A DNA stretch of 64,000 bases from an uncultured Nocardioides sp. (GCF_947488515.1 NZ_CANKZF010000001.1:1054001-1118000); one strand, 5' to 3'. Numbered from the stretch's first letter, positions 29,201 through 37,683 are shown. Program-made: numbers and translations. Notes: generated by a model from the sequence alone, not told the origin.

Positions 29201-29232
29201 CGACGGGACCCGAAGCAGCCGCTGGAGCCGCG

Positions 29233-30093
29233 TCAGGCGGCGGCGTTGAGGCGCGCGGCGAGGTCGGCCGCCGCCTCGCCGATCTGGTGGCCGAGGGGCT
29301 CGGCCCCCTCCACCCGACCTTGGTGGGCGCCGCCGAGGAGGACGGTGGCGATCGGCGTGATCGCCTGCACGGCCTCGCGCACCGCCGGGAGGTCCTCGAC
29401 GGTCGGGACCGCGAGCACCACGGCCTCGGGCAGCAGCGCACGGACGGTGTCGACCCAGCTCTCCACGGGGAGGTCGGCGCCGAGGTAGGTGACGTTGATG
29501 CCGCGGCTGCGCAGCACCATGGCGAAGGCCATGACGCCCAGCTCGTGGCGCGAGCCACGGGCCAGCCCGACCATCACCTGGGGCGCCCCGGGCTGGGCGT
29601 GCGGGAGCTGGTGGAACGCCTGCGCGAGCCGGCGCAGGACGGCGGCGCTGACGAAGTGCTCGCCCGCGACGCTCACCGTCCCCTGCTGCCAGGCCTCGCC
29701 GAGGCGTACGAGTGACGGCATCAGCCACTCGTCGACCGCAGTCGCGAGGTCGGCCTCGGCGAACGCCTTGTCGAGCATGGCCTCCAGGCGTACGACGTCG
29801 AAGTCCTCGCCGCACCCGGCGAGGTCGTCGTGCCGCGCCAGCGGCGATCCCGGCCGGGGCAGGTCGGCGGACCGGGTCGGCTCGTCCAGCACCTTCCGCG
29901 CCGCCTCGCGCGGCGCCCATCCGGAGTCGACGAGGTCGCGCATCACGGAGAGGCGCCTGACCGCCTCGTCGTCGTAGAGGCGGTAGTTGCCCTCCGTGCG
30001 CGCCGGCGACACCACGCCATACCTCTGTTCCCACTTGCGCAGGGTCTCGCGCGGCACTCCGGTGAGCTGTGCGGTGCGTCCGACGGTGTACAC
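29233..30093 (-). CDS. MerR-family regulator with B12-binding domain, CarH-like (copy 1)
   Basis: 286 aa. The N-terminal MerR winged helix (YTVGRTAQLTGVPRETLRKWEQRYG) spans residues 2-70. A helical bundle follows with the W-x9-EH signature (WQQGTVSVAGEH), then a cobalamin-binding Rossmann domain with GSRHELG, whose His sits where the lower B12 ligand lies in the family. W-x9-EH marks the adenosylcobalamin-dependent photoreceptors CarH/LitR, which repress in the dark and release DNA in light. GTG at 30093 is supported by TACCCT 7 nt upstream (leaderless). Eleven-bp TGGACA repeats lie upstream, around the expected -35. No carotenoid or photolyase gene is near, so light control is inferred from the family alone. 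Confidence 0.85.
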   Translation of the reverse strand: MYTVGRTAQLTGVPRETLRKWEQRYGVVSPARTEGNYRLYDDEAVRRLSVMRDLVDSGWAPREAARKVLDEPTRSADLPRPGSPLARHDDLAGCGEDFDVVRLEAMLDKAFAEADLATAVDEWLMPSLVRLGEAWQQGTVSVAGEHFVSAAVLRRLAQAFHQLPHAQPGAPQVMVGLARGSRHELGVMAFAMVLRSRGINVTYLGADLPVESWVDTVRALLPEAVVLAVPTVEDLPAVREAVQAITPIATVLLGGAHQGRVEGAEPLGHQIGEAAADLAARLNAAA

Positions 30094-30111
30094 ACCCACA
30101 AGGGTAGCGAA

Positions 30112-30184
30112 CTTTGGACAAAGTGTGGACAACAGCCCTACTGTCCCGTTGTCCACCAACGGTGGACAAACTGTGGACAAGCCG
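30112..30184. promoter_or_regulatory. Two pairs of 11-bp TGGACA repeats plus a palindrome (CarH-type operator candidate)
   Basis: TGGACA at 30115 and 30126 and again at 30163 and 30174: two pairs, each with exact 11-bp spacing. Between them TTGTCCAC (30149-30156) and GTGGACAA (30162-30169) form a perfect inverted repeat with 5-bp centre. The region separates CarH-like copy 1 (minus; TACCCT -10 box on 30106-30101) from the small membrane protein gene (plus). CarH is known to bind tandem 11-bp repeats overlapping a -35 box, which makes autoregulation the simplest reading. Confidence 0.6.
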
Positions 30185-30208
30185 CAGGGACGCTTCCGAG
30201 GAGGACCC

Positions 30209-30463
30209 ATGTCGATCACGGCGCAGCCGTTCATGGCGGTGACGGCACAGCCGCTGGCGGACCTCGAGGAGCGCACCAACCGCCGGCTCCGGGTGGCCGG
30301 CGTCGCGGTCCTCGTCGCGGCCGCGCTGGGCTCGGCGCTGGGCGCGTCGCCGGCGATGACGGAGACGCCGTCCACCGACAACCACTGCCGCGTGGACATC
30401 GTCGGCGGCTACTGGTTCAGCAGCGGGTGCGCCGAGGAGCCGACCGCGCCGACCGCCCGCTGA
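30209..30463 (+). CDS. Small single-span or secreted protein, unknown
   Basis: 84 aa. Residues 25-47 are hydrophobic (VAGVAVLVAAALGSALGAS) after a charged segment (ADLEERTNRRLR), giving one membrane helix or an uncleaved signal. The short outer part contains two Cys (NHCRVDIVGGYWFSSGCAEE) that could form a disulfide. GAGGAGG precedes the ATG at 5 nt. It is divergent from CarH-like copy 1 across the TGGACA repeat region and ends 31 nt before copy 2, so it may be controlled by these regulators. No family is recognised. Confidence 0.65.
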   Translation: MSITAQPFMAVTAQPLADLEERTNRRLRVAGVAVLVAAALGSALGASPAMTETPSTDNHCRVDIVGGYWFSSGCAEEPTAPTAR

Positions 30464-30494
30464 CCACCAGCGACCAGGTGCCCTGCCCTGGGTG

Positions 30495-31364
30495 CTAGCT
30501 GACGGCGCCGAGGCGGGTGGCGAGGGCGTCCGCCGCCGCACCGGCGTGGTGACCGAGGCGCACGGGACCCTCGACGCGGTCCTGGTGGGCGCCGCCGAGC
30601 AGCACCTCGGTGAGCGGCATGAGCGCCTCGGTCACCTCGCGCACCGCCGGCAGGTCCTCGATCGTCGGAGCGGCGAGCACCACGGCCCGGGGCTCGATGA
30701 GACGAACGGCTCCGACCCAGGCCTCGAGCGGCAGGTCGCCGCCGAGGTAGGTCACCGCGACCCCGCGTGACCTCAGCACCAGCGCGAACGCCAGCACGCC
30801 GATCTCGTGGCGCGAGCCGCGCGCGAGGCCCACGACGACGCGCGGGCCACCGCTCGGGGCGGGTGGCAGCGACTGGAACGACAGGGCGAGCCTGCGGTGC
30901 ACCGCGCCGGTCACGAAGTGCTCGCCCGCCACCGAGACGAGCCCGCGCTGCCAGGCCTTGCCGAGGTGGACCATGGACGGCAGCAGCCAGTCGTCGATCA
31001 CCGACACCACGTCGATGTCGCCGAACCCCTCGCCCAGCAGGCGCTCGAGCTGGGGGACGTCGAAGTCCTGGGCGCAGGCGACCAGGGTCTCGAAGCGTGC
31101 CTCGTAGGCCGGCTCCTCCGGCCGCGCGACCTGGGCCTCGGCGCCCGCGACGTCCTCGACGACGTGGCGAGCCGCCTCCTGCGCCGTCCAGCCCGCCTCG
31201 ACCAGGCTGCGCATCACGACGAGCCGGCGCACCGCCTCGTCGTCGTACAGCCGGTAGTTGCCCGGCGAGCGCTGCGGGACGACCACGCCGTAGCGCTGCT
31301 CCCACTTGCGGAGTGTCCCGGAGGGCACGCCGGTGAGCTCAGCTGTGCGGCCGACGGTGTACAC
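30495..31364 (-). CDS. MerR-family regulator with B12-binding domain, CarH-like (copy 2)
   Basis: 289-aa paralogue of copy 1, with the same order: MerR helix-turn-helix (YTVGRTAELTGVPSGTLRKWEQRYG), the signature WQRGLVSVAGEH in W-x9-EH form, and a cobalamin-binding domain with ARGSRHEIG and a Gly-rich C-terminal LLGGAHQDRV. GTG at 31364 fits TACCGT 6 nt upstream (leaderless) and aligns with copy 1. Its upstream region has no obvious TGGACA repeats, unlike copy 1. The two DNA-binding domains are nearly identical, so they could share operators or form mixed oligomers; this is inference. Confidence 0.85.
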   Translation of the reverse strand: MYTVGRTAELTGVPSGTLRKWEQRYGVVVPQRSPGNYRLYDDEAVRRLVVMRSLVEAGWTAQEAARHVVEDVAGAEAQVARPEEPAYEARFETLVACAQDFDVPQLERLLGEGFGDIDVVSVIDDWLLPSMVHLGKAWQRGLVSVAGEHFVTGAVHRRLALSFQSLPPAPSGGPRVVVGLARGSRHEIGVLAFALVLRSRGVAVTYLGGDLPLEAWVGAVRLIEPRAVVLAAPTIEDLPAVREVTEALMPLTEVLLGGAHQDRVEGPVRLGHHAGAAADALATRLGAVS

Positions 31365-31488
31365 GAGTTCACGGTAGTCGGACGCGCCGGGTCTGGGCAG
31401 TCCTTTCGCACGACCTTCCGTCGGCGCGCCCAGCGACGCCGGGGTGGGCGGCGTGCCGTCCGGGAGCGGCGGTTGGCAGGATGGCGCC

Positions 31489-32175
31489 ATGGTGATCCCC
31501 GAGAGCGTCCAGAGCGTGGAGATCGCCCGGGCCGAGAGCCCCCGCGGCGAGGTGGTGCTGCGGCGGCGCGCCACCGGCACCGGCGCCGACGTGCTCGAGC
31601 TCAGGGTCAACGGGGTGTTCGTGATGGACACCCTCGAGACGACGAGCGAGATCGAGCTGGCCGCGCAGGCGCTCGAGCTGGTGGAGGAGCCGGCCACGGT
31701 GCTCGTCGGCGGGCTCGGACTCGGCTTCACCCTGCAGCGGGTGCTCGCCGACCCCCGCGTCGAGCGGGCGGTCGTGGTCGAGATCGAGGAGGCGCTGGTG
31801 CAGTGGATGCGCGACGGGACGGTGCCGCACGGGCCCGCCCTGCTGGCCGACACGCGCGCCACCGTCGTCAACGCCGACATCGCCATGGCGATCGCCGAGG
31901 CACGCTCGACCTACGACCTGGTGCTCCTCGACGTCGACAACGGACCCGGCTACCTGGTGCACCAGCGCAACGAGGCGGTCTACGAGGAGGAGTTCCTCGG
32001 CCGGTGCCGCGACGTCCTCGGCCCGGGTGGCGTGCTCGTGGTGTGGTCGGCCAACGCCGCCCCGGACCTGCTCGCCTCGCTCCGCACGGTGTTCGGTGCC
32101 GCGGAGGAGCAGGCCCACGACGTGCTGCTCCAGGACCGGCCGGAGGAGTACTTCCTCTACCTCGCCCGCCGCTGA
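31489..32175 (+). CDS. Spermidine synthase-like methyltransferase-fold protein
   Basis: 228 aa of the spermidine synthase/class I methyltransferase fold. The nucleotide-binding loop is VLVGGLGLGFTLQRVL (near residues 69-84), the acidic strand end VVVEIEEALV (near 93-102), and the LVLLDVDNGPG motif near 141-151 corresponds to the polyamine-synthase catalytic-loop region. N-terminal beta strands (GEVVLRRR, DVLELRVNGVFVMDT) match the family's small beta-barrel. It lacks a clear putrescine-binding set by eye, so aminopropyl transfer is unproven. ATG at 31489 was chosen over GTG at 31444, as the domain starts right after it. It converges with the PBP gene through a shared hairpin. Confidence 0.75.
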   Translation: MVIPESVQSVEIARAESPRGEVVLRRRATGTGADVLELRVNGVFVMDTLETTSEIELAAQALELVEEPATVLVGGLGLGFTLQRVLADPRVERAVVVEIEEALVQWMRDGTVPHGPALLADTRATVVNADIAMAIAEARSTYDLVLLDVDNGPGYLVHQRNEAVYEEEFLGRCRDVLGPGGVLVVWSANAAPDLLASLRTVFGAAEEQAHDVLLQDRPEEYFLYLARR

Positions 32176-32196
32176 GGGTCCTCGGCCGCCCTCAGC
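32171..32196. terminator. Bidirectional hairpin containing both convergent stop codons
   Basis: GCTGAGGG (32171-32178) pairs with CCCTCAGC (32189-32196) across 10 nt. The TGA stops of the spermidine synthase-like gene and of the penicillin-binding protein gene lie in the arms, as in the hairpin at 16219-16237. Confidence 0.6.
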
Positions 32197-34096
32197 GCAG
32201 GAACGCCTCGAGCACCGGGCCCGCGGTCTGGGACCCCGAGACGCCGGTCTCGACGAACACCGCGACGGCCAGGTCGCCCCGCGTCGCGATCATCCACGTG
32301 TGCGTCGGGAGCGCCCCGGAGGCGTCGGGCTGGCCGAACTCCGCGGTGCCGGTCTTCGCGCCCACCTCGCCCGGCACGTCCTGGAGGAAGCGGCCCGACC
32401 CGGTGGTGACCACAGCGCGCATCAGCCCGCGGAGGGTGCCCGACTCGGGACCGGTGAGCGGCTGCGGCGGGGGCACCTGCTCGACCTGGTGGTCCGGCAG
32501 CAGCACCGGCAGCACGGCCCGGCCTGCCCGCACCGACGCGGCGACGGTGGCCATCGCGAAGGGGCTGGCGAGCACGGTGCCCTGGCCGATCATGTCGGCG
32601 GCGGCGCCCGTCGCCGTCTCCGGCGGCGGGACCTGGCCGAAGTAGACCGGGAAGCCGAGGTCGTGGTCGGTTCCGAGCCCGAGGGCCTGGGCGGCCGCAG
32701 CCAGGTCTCCGTCTCCGAGGCGGTCGGCGTTGCCGATGAGGGCCGTGTTGCAGGACTGGGCGACGGCCTGGGTCAGGGTGATGTCACCGAGCGCGTCGGC
32801 CGGGTAGTCGTCGTAGTTCTTGAACGACCGGCCGTCGACGACCGTCGTGGCGGGGCACGACACGACGTCGTCTGCCCCCATCCCGCTGCGCAGCAGCGCG
32901 AGCGACGTGACCACCTTGAACGTCGAGCCGGGGGCGTACTGCCCCGTCATGGCGAGGTCGGCGCCCGCCGCCCCGGCACCGTTGGCGCTCGCCAGGACCG
33001 CGCCGTCGGAGGGCCGGATCGCCACGAGGGCCGCCGCCGGCGCACCCTCGCCGAGGGTGGCCAGCGCGTCCTCGCCCTTCTGCTGCAGCGCCGGGTCGAG
33101 GGTCGTCACCAGGTCGTCCCCGTCGGTGGCCGGAACCTCTGCGAGGGTGCGCAGCTGGTCGTCGGCGTCACGGGCGACGACGGACGCACCGGGCACCCCC
33201 CGCAGCTGCTCGTCGTAGCGGGCCTGCAGTCCGGAGAGGCCGACCTCGTCGCCGGCGACGATGCGACCCTCCGAGGCCTCGACGACCTCGAGCGTGGCGG
33301 GGCCGACGCGGCCGAGCAGCGCCGCAGCGAACTCGCGCGTCGAGGCGAGCGGCATGGTGTCGCGCACGGCGAGGGCGCCGCGGATCTTCGCGAAGCCGGG
33401 CAGCACGTCGAGCGCGTCGTCCTCGCGCAGCACGAGCGCCTCGACGAAGGCCTCGGCGCCCATCACCTCCGCGCGCTCGACGTACGACGCCACGTCGACG
33501 TCGAGGACGCGAGCGATCCGCCGGGCGCTCCGGGCGACCTGCGGCCCCTGGACCTTGGTCTTGTCGAGCCCGTAGCGCAGCACCGGTCGCTCGGTCACCA
33601 GCACCGCACCGTCGGCCCCGGTGATGTCGCCGCGCACCGGCGGGACCGTGCGCAGGCCGAGGGTGTCACCGTCGGCGAGGTCGGGCGCCAGCGCCTCGGG
33701 CGCCCAATCGACCTGCCAGCCGGTCCCGGCCGGCACGAGGGCCACCGTCGTGTCGTACTCCCAGGGTGAAGCGTCGGTCAGCTGCCACCGCCAGGCCAGC
33801 GTGGCCGTCGCGGAGCCGGGCTCGTCGCCGGTGCCCTCGACCTCGTCGACCGAGGTCACCTCGACGGCGACCGGCACCTCCTCCAACGGGGCGACGAGGT
33901 CGGCGAACGCGGCGCGGTCGGCGTCGTCGACCAGGGGCACGTCGGCGAGCGAGTGGGCTGACAGGGCGGCGGCGAGGTCGTCGGCCACCCCGGACGGCGG
34001 GTCGGTGTCGTCGCCGCCGAGCACGGAGCACGCCGAGCTCACCCCCACCAGCAGAGCGGCCGTCCCGACGTGCATCCCGAGTCGCAGTGGTCGCAT
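32192..34096 (-). CDS. Penicillin-binding transpeptidase with NTF2-like N-terminal domain, lipoprotein
   Basis: 634 aa. Signal peptide with lipobox VSSAC (Cys near residue 23) anchors it outside the membrane. Residues about 30-140 resemble the NTF2-like MecA_N domain. A dimerisation region follows, then the transpeptidase domain from about residue 330 with the catalytic SxxK (STFK in YAPGSTFKVV), SxN (SCN in QSCNTALIG) and KTG (GAKTGTAEF). It cross-links peptidoglycan stem peptides. ATG at 34096 lies 10 nt from GGGGAG; ATG at 34105 is possible but only 1 nt from it. MecA_N-bearing PBPs are common in actinobacteria and not in themselves evidence of beta-lactam resistance. Confidence 0.9.
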   Translation of the reverse strand: MRPLRLGMHVGTAALLVGVSSACSVLGGDDTDPPSGVADDLAAALSAHSLADVPLVDDADRAAFADLVAPLEEVPVAVEVTSVDEVEGTGDEPGSATATLAWRWQLTDASPWEYDTTVALVPAGTGWQVDWAPEALAPDLADGDTLGLRTVPPVRGDITGADGAVLVTERPVLRYGLDKTKVQGPQVARSARRIARVLDVDVASYVERAEVMGAEAFVEALVLREDDALDVLPGFAKIRGALAVRDTMPLASTREFAAALLGRVGPATLEVVEASEGRIVAGDEVGLSGLQARYDEQLRGVPGASVVARDADDQLRTLAEVPATDGDDLVTTLDPALQQKGEDALATLGEGAPAAALVAIRPSDGAVLASANGAGAAGADLAMTGQYAPGSTFKVVTSLALLRSGMGADDVVSCPATTVVDGRSFKNYDDYPADALGDITLTQAVAQSCNTALIGNADRLGDGDLAAAAQALGLGTDHDLGFPVYFGQVPPPETATGAAADMIGQGTVLASPFAMATVAASVRAGRAVLPVLLPDHQVEQVPPPQPLTGPESGTLRGLMRAVVTTGSGRFLQDVPGEVGAKTGTAEFGQPDASGALPTHTWMIATRGDLAVAVFVETGVSGSQTAGPVLEAFLR

Positions 34097-34152
34097 GCGC
34101 CCCATGCTCCCCAACGGGTCGTTCCCGCACCAAGCGGCCACGCCGCGACCCC

Positions 34153-34674
34153 TCAGCCGAGCTGTGCCCGGTAGTGGTCCTTGAACGCCGGGTAGTAGTC
34201 GTCGAAGTCGACGACGGCGAGGTCGCCGCCCGTCTCGGCGAGGACCATCCGGTCGAGGTAGTAGTCCCAGCCGGGACCGACGCTCTCGGCCAGCTCGACG
34301 TCGGTGACGCCCTGCGCGAACGTCAGCGTCGTGGTGCCGTCGGCCTCGGTCAGGTCGACCTCCCACGCCCAGAGCAGGTCGGGCTCGACGGGCTGCGCGG
34401 ACCGCATGACGACCCGGCGGGGCGGGTCGCACTCGTCGACCCAGATGGTCTCGTCGGCGACGTCGTCGCCCTCGGCGGTCATCCGGAAGGTGACCGACCC
34501 GGTCGACGGGTCACCGGTCCACTCCCCGATCCACCGGGCGAGGCGGTCGGACTCGGTGACGGCCGCCCACACGTCCTCGATCGGCGCCCGGAAGGTGCGC
34601 TCGAAGACGAGGAAGGTCTCGCCGTGCCGCTGCTCACGTCGTCCGGTGGGGCGGGGCTGGTGCGTGGTGGTCAT
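34153..34674 (-). CDS. SRPBCC/AHSA1-family protein
   Basis: 173-aa START/Bet v1-like fold protein (FERTFRAPIEDVWAAVTESDRLARWIGEW at the N-terminus, GWDYYLDRMV near residue 140). Such proteins have a hydrophobic pocket and unknown ligands. Its ATG overlaps the stop of the ArsR-family regulator gene (ATGA at 34671-34674), the very common ArsR-AHSA1 pairing in bacteria, where both are co-transcribed and the regulator controls the pair. Cytoplasmic. Nothing identifies the ligand. Confidence 0.88.
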   Translation of the reverse strand: MTTTHQPRPTGRREQRHGETFLVFERTFRAPIEDVWAAVTESDRLARWIGEWTGDPSTGSVTFRMTAEGDDVADETIWVDECDPPRRVVMRSAQPVEPDLLWAWEVDLTEADGTTTLTFAQGVTDVELAESVGPGWDYYLDRMVLAETGGDLAVVDFDDYYPAFKDHYRAQLG

Positions 34675-35054
34675 GCGGTCTCCTGGGCGGTGTGGGGCTG
34701 GTCGGGCTGGTCGGGCTGGTCGGGCTGGTCGGCGGACCGGTCGCGGGTCGTACGTCGCACCTCGAGGTCGAGGCCGTCGAGGACCGACTCGTCGAACCGG
34801 GGGCGTGGCTCCAGCGCCGCGAGCCAGTCGGCGATCACCGCCAGACCGGTGCGTTCGAGCCGGTAGTGCCGTTCGCGACCCCGGTCGTCGGCCGTCACCA
34901 GTCCGGCCTCGGACAGCAGGCGCAGGTGACGGCTGATGGCCGGTCGGCTGACGGCGTGGTCGGCGGCCAGGTCGACCACCCGGGCCGGGCCGCTCGCCAG
35001 CCGCGTGACGAGGTCGCGTCGCACGGGGTCACCAAGGGCTGCGAACGGATCCAT
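34671..35054 (-). CDS. ArsR-family transcriptional regulator
   Basis: 127-aa winged-helix repressor (DPFAALGDPVRRDLVTRLASGP, then DHAVSRPAISRHLRLLSEAGLV as the recognition helix, and a wing DRGRERHYRL). No metal-binding ELCVCDL motif is seen, so it is probably a non-metal ArsR member as usual for ArsR-SRPBCC pairs. A C-terminal DQP tripeptide repeat comes from four tandem copies of a 9-bp unit and looks like a slippage tail. The palindrome GTAACC-N4-GGTTAC lies 10 nt before its start and is a plausible autoregulatory operator. Confidence 0.9.
   Translation of the reverse strand: MDPFAALGDPVRRDLVTRLASGPARVVDLAADHAVSRPAISRHLRLLSEAGLVTADDRGRERHYRLERTGLAVIADWLAALEPRPRFDESVLDGLDLEVRRTTRDRSADQPDQPDQPDQPHTAQETA
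34697..34732. repeat. Four tandem copies of a 9-bp unit (GCTGGTCGG)
   Basis: Exact 9-bp tandem repeat inside the 3' end of the ArsR gene, giving a repeated Asp-Gln-Pro tail. Because the unit is a multiple of 3, copy-number change would not shift the frame. Confidence 0.85.
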
Positions 35055-35063
35055 CCCCTATTG

Positions 35064-35079
35064 GTAACCATTCGGTTAC
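35064..35079. promoter_or_regulatory. Palindrome GTAACC-N4-GGTTAC upstream of the ArsR gene
   Basis: Perfect 6-bp inverted repeat with a 4-bp centre, 10 nt from the ArsR start codon on the minus strand. Position and symmetry fit an ArsR-family operator. Confidence 0.6.
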
Positions 35080-35122
35080 TGGTTGTCAAGGCCGACGGAG
35101 CACCGTCGCGCCTGACCGACGC

Positions 35123-35166
35123 TGGACAAACCCGGGACAAACATTGGACAAACCCTCGACATCGGT
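35123..35166 (+). promoter_or_regulatory. Four tandem 11-bp repeats upstream of a small secreted protein
   Basis: TGGACA (35123), GGGACA (35134), TGGACA (35145) and TCGACA (35156) recur at exactly 11 bp, the first three followed by AA. The same hexamer with the same 11-bp period stands next to CarH-like copy 1 at 30115-30184. The array ends 56 nt before the ATG of the secreted protein gene. This looks like a target site of the CarH-like pair; binding itself is unproven. Confidence 0.6.
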
Positions 35167-35221
35167 GTCGCCCCGTGTTTCTGTGGATGCCCAACCTCCA
35201 TCCCCCACGAGGAGCACCGCC

Positions 35222-35539
35222 ATGAACCGCACCACCCGCACCACCAGCGGCCTCGCCGCCCTCTCGCTCGGCGTCGCCACCGTCGTGCTGGCCCCCGCCG
35301 CGGCGCAGGCCAAGCCGGACACCGACTGCATGCGTGCCGGCATCAGCACGCTCAAGTCGGCCGGCTTGTTCTCGACCGTGGCGCGCGACGGGCTGCCGAT
35401 CGCCACCGCCGTCTCCGTCGGCGTCACCCCGCGCGCCGGCACCGACGTCGCGTCCCTGCCGGACCCCCTCCCCCTCAGCGTCGTCCTGGCCGACCACCGG
35501 GCCGGCGAGGACAGCTTGTTCGTCTACCCCTGGTGCTGA
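35222..35539 (+). CDS. Small secreted protein, unknown function
   Basis: 105 aa with a Sec signal peptide ([30 protein letters not shown], cleavage near residue 30 after AQA). The mature 75 residues contain Cys at the start (DTDCMRAG) and at the very end (YPWC*), which could pair. No known domain is recognised; the stretch [19 protein letters not shown] has a helical look. GAGGAG lies 7 nt before the ATG. It is preceded by four 11-bp repeats of the type found at CarH-like copy 1, so its expression may respond to B12 or light. Downstream is the class II fumarase gene with its own -10 box. Confidence 0.7.
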   Translation: MNRTTRTTSGLAALSLGVATVVLAPAAAQAKPDTDCMRAGISTLKSAGLFSTVARDGLPIATAVSVGVTPRAGTDVASLPDPLPLSVVLADHRAGEDSLFVYPWC

Positions 35540-35660
35540 TCCCTTCCCGCACGACGCCTCGTCGACCTTCCTCCCCGAGGTCGGCGGGGCGTTCGTCGTC
35601 TCCTGCTGCCACGGGTCCACCGAGAGGCGTAGGAGCCCCGACAGTGGGTACGGTCGTCGG

Positions 35661-37055
35661 GTGAGCGAGACACGCACCGAGCACGACTCCATGGGCGAGG
35701 TCGAGGTACCTCGCGACGCCCTGTGGCGGGCCCAGACCCAGCGCGCGATCGAGAACTTCCCGATCAGCGGCCTCACGCTGCAGCCCCGGCACGTCCAGGC
35801 GCTGGCCCACGTCAAGGCCGCAGCCGCGACCGCCAACGCCGCGCTGGGCGTCGTACGCCACGAGCAGGCGCAGGCCATCGTCTCCGCCGCCGACGCCATC
35901 GTCGAGGGGGCGCACGACGGGGAGTTCCCCATCGACGTCTTCCAGACGGGGTCCGGCACCAGCTCCAACATGAACGCCAACGAGGTCATCGCGACCCTGG
36001 CCGCGCACGCCGGCGTCGAGGTCCACCCCAACGACCACGTCAACGCCTCGCAGAGCAGCAACGACACCTTCCCCACCAGCATCCACGTCGCGGCGACGCT
36101 CGCCGTCGTCGACGACCTCCTGCCCGCGCTCGACCGGCTCGCGACGTCGTTCGAGGGCAAGGCCGAGGAGTTCGCCGACACGGTGAAGTCGGGGCGCACC
36201 CACCTGATGGACGCCACGCCCGTGACCCTCGGGCAGGAGATGGGGGCCTACGCAGCCACGCTGCGGCTCGGCGTCGAGCGGCTGGAGTCGGTGCTGCCGC
36301 GCGTGCGCGAGCTGCCCCTCGGCGGGACCGCCGTCGGCACCGGCATCAACACCCCGGACGCCTTCGCGGAGCGGGCCATCGCCGCACTCTCCGAGCGGAC
36401 CGGACAGCCCTTCACCGAGGCGCGCAACCACTTCGAGGCGCAGGGCACCCGCGACTCGCTGGTCGAGCTGTCCGGCGTCCTGCGCACCATCGCCGTCGGG
36501 CTCACCAAGGCGTGCAACGACCTGCGCTGGATGTCGTCGGGACCCACGACCGGGCTCGCCGAGATCCACCTGCCCGACCTGCAGCCGGGGTCGAGCATCA
36601 TGCCCGGCAAGGTCAACCCGGTGCTGCCCGAGGCGACGCTGATGGTGTGCGCCCGGGTCGTCGGCAACGACGCGACGATCGCCTGGGCCGGCGCGTCCGG
36701 CAGCTTCGAGCTCAACGTGATGATGCCGGTCATGGCGCACGCCCTGCTCGAGTCGATCCACGTGCTGTCCACCTCCACGGTCCTGCTCGCCGAGAGGTGC
36801 GTGGACGGGATCACCGCCGACGCCGAGCGGATGCGGCGCTACGCCGAGTCCTCCCCCTCGGTGGTCACCCCTCTCAACGCCCACATCGGCTACGAGCAGG
36901 CCGCCAAGGTCGCCAAGAAGGCCCTCGCCGACGGGGCCACCATCCGCGAGACCGTGATCGACATGGGCTACGTCGAGCGCGGCGACCTGACCGAGGAGCA
37001 GCTCGACGCCGCCCTCGACGTCGACTCGATGACGGGTCGCCGGACCTCGGGGTGA
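35661..37055 (+). CDS. fumC: Class II fumarate hydratase
   Basis: 464-aa cytoplasmic fumarase of the aspartase/fumarase superfamily, the usual length for FumC; it interconverts fumarate and malate without an iron-sulfur cluster. Diagnostic features: the N-terminal [63 protein letters not shown], and the superfamily signature [12 protein letters not shown] near residue 313. The GTG at 35661 has TACGGT exactly 6 nt upstream and no Shine-Dalgarno, a leaderless arrangement. Coexistence with the class I enzyme at 27494-29200 allows a switch with iron or oxygen status, which is inference. Confidence 0.95.
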   Translation: MSETRTEHDSMGEVEVPRDALWRAQTQRAIENFPISGLTLQPRHVQALAHVKAAAATANAALGVVRHEQAQAIVSAADAIVEGAHDGEFPIDVFQTGSGTSSNMNANEVIATLAAHAGVEVHPNDHVNASQSSNDTFPTSIHVAATLAVVDDLLPALDRLATSFEGKAEEFADTVKSGRTHLMDATPVTLGQEMGAYAATLRLGVERLESVLPRVRELPLGGTAVGTGINTPDAFAERAIAALSERTGQPFTEARNHFEAQGTRDSLVELSGVLRTIAVGLTKACNDLRWMSSGPTTGLAEIHLPDLQPGSSIMPGKVNPVLPEATLMVCARVVGNDATIAWAGASGSFELNVMMPVMAHALLESIHVLSTSTVLLAERCVDGITADAERMRRYAESSPSVVTPLNAHIGYEQAAKVAKKALADGATIRETVIDMGYVERGDLTEEQLDAALDVDSMTGRRTSG

Positions 37056-37095
37056 GCGGTAGCCGCTCGTCCGGTTCCGGTCGTACGGTCACCGC

Positions 37096-37683
37096 ATGAG
37101 CGAGACGTCGTACGACATCAAACCCCTCACGTCCGAGACGTGGCCCGCCTTCGACGACCTGGTCATCCGGCACAACGGGATCTTCGGCGGCTGCTACTGC
37201 ATCTGGTTCCACCCCGACGGCCCCGAGCGGGGCCAGGGCAGGGAGGGCAACCGTGCACTCAAGAAGTCGTACGTCGAGAGGGGCGAGGCGCACGCCGCGC
37301 TGGTCCTCGACGGGGACGAGGCGATCGCGTGGGCGGAGTACGGCACTCCCGCCGAGCTCCCCACGCTCCACCACCGCAAGCAGTACGACGCCGAGAAGGA
37401 CGCCGACCCCGACTGGCGGATCACCTGCGTGTTCGTCGACAAGCGCCACCGCCGCCGCGGGGTCACCGAGCTCGCGATCCGCGGCGCGCTCGACCTGATC
37501 GCGGAGTCGGGTGGCGGGGTGGTCGAGTCCTACCCGCACGACCTCACCGACCAGACCAAGAAGATGTCGTCGTCGTTCCTCTACAACGGCACCCGCCGCC
37601 TCTACGAACGTCTCGGCTTCACCTACGTGCGCCCCAAGGGACTGAAGAACTGCGTGATGACGACGACGGTCGCCGCCCGTTGA
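37096..37683 (+). CDS. GNAT-family acetyltransferase
   Basis: 195-aa GNAT-fold protein. The acetyl-CoA loop is seen in CVFVDKRHRRRGVTELAIRGAL near residues 114-135 (RxxRRG in place of the usual QxxGxG/A). An N-terminal GGCYCIWFHPD motif and a C-terminal YNGTRRLYERLGFTYVRP (typical GNAT motif B ending in GF) frame it. The substrate is unknown. ATG at 37096 has TACGGT 6 nt upstream, so it is probably leaderless. It is followed by the DUF4396 gene, which has its own operator. Confidence 0.82.
   Translation: MSETSYDIKPLTSETWPAFDDLVIRHNGIFGGCYCIWFHPDGPERGQGREGNRALKKSYVERGEAHAALVLDGDEAIAWAEYGTPAELPTLHHRKQYDAEKDADPDWRITCVFVDKRHRRRGVTELAIRGALDLIAESGGGVVESYPHDLTDQTKKMSSSFLYNGTRRLYERLGFTYVRPKGLKNCVMTTTVAAR

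Noticed and set aside
34697..34732. Tandem 9-bp repeat as a regulatory or phase-variable switch
   Set aside because: It lies inside the ArsR coding end and its unit keeps the frame, so copy change would only alter tail length.
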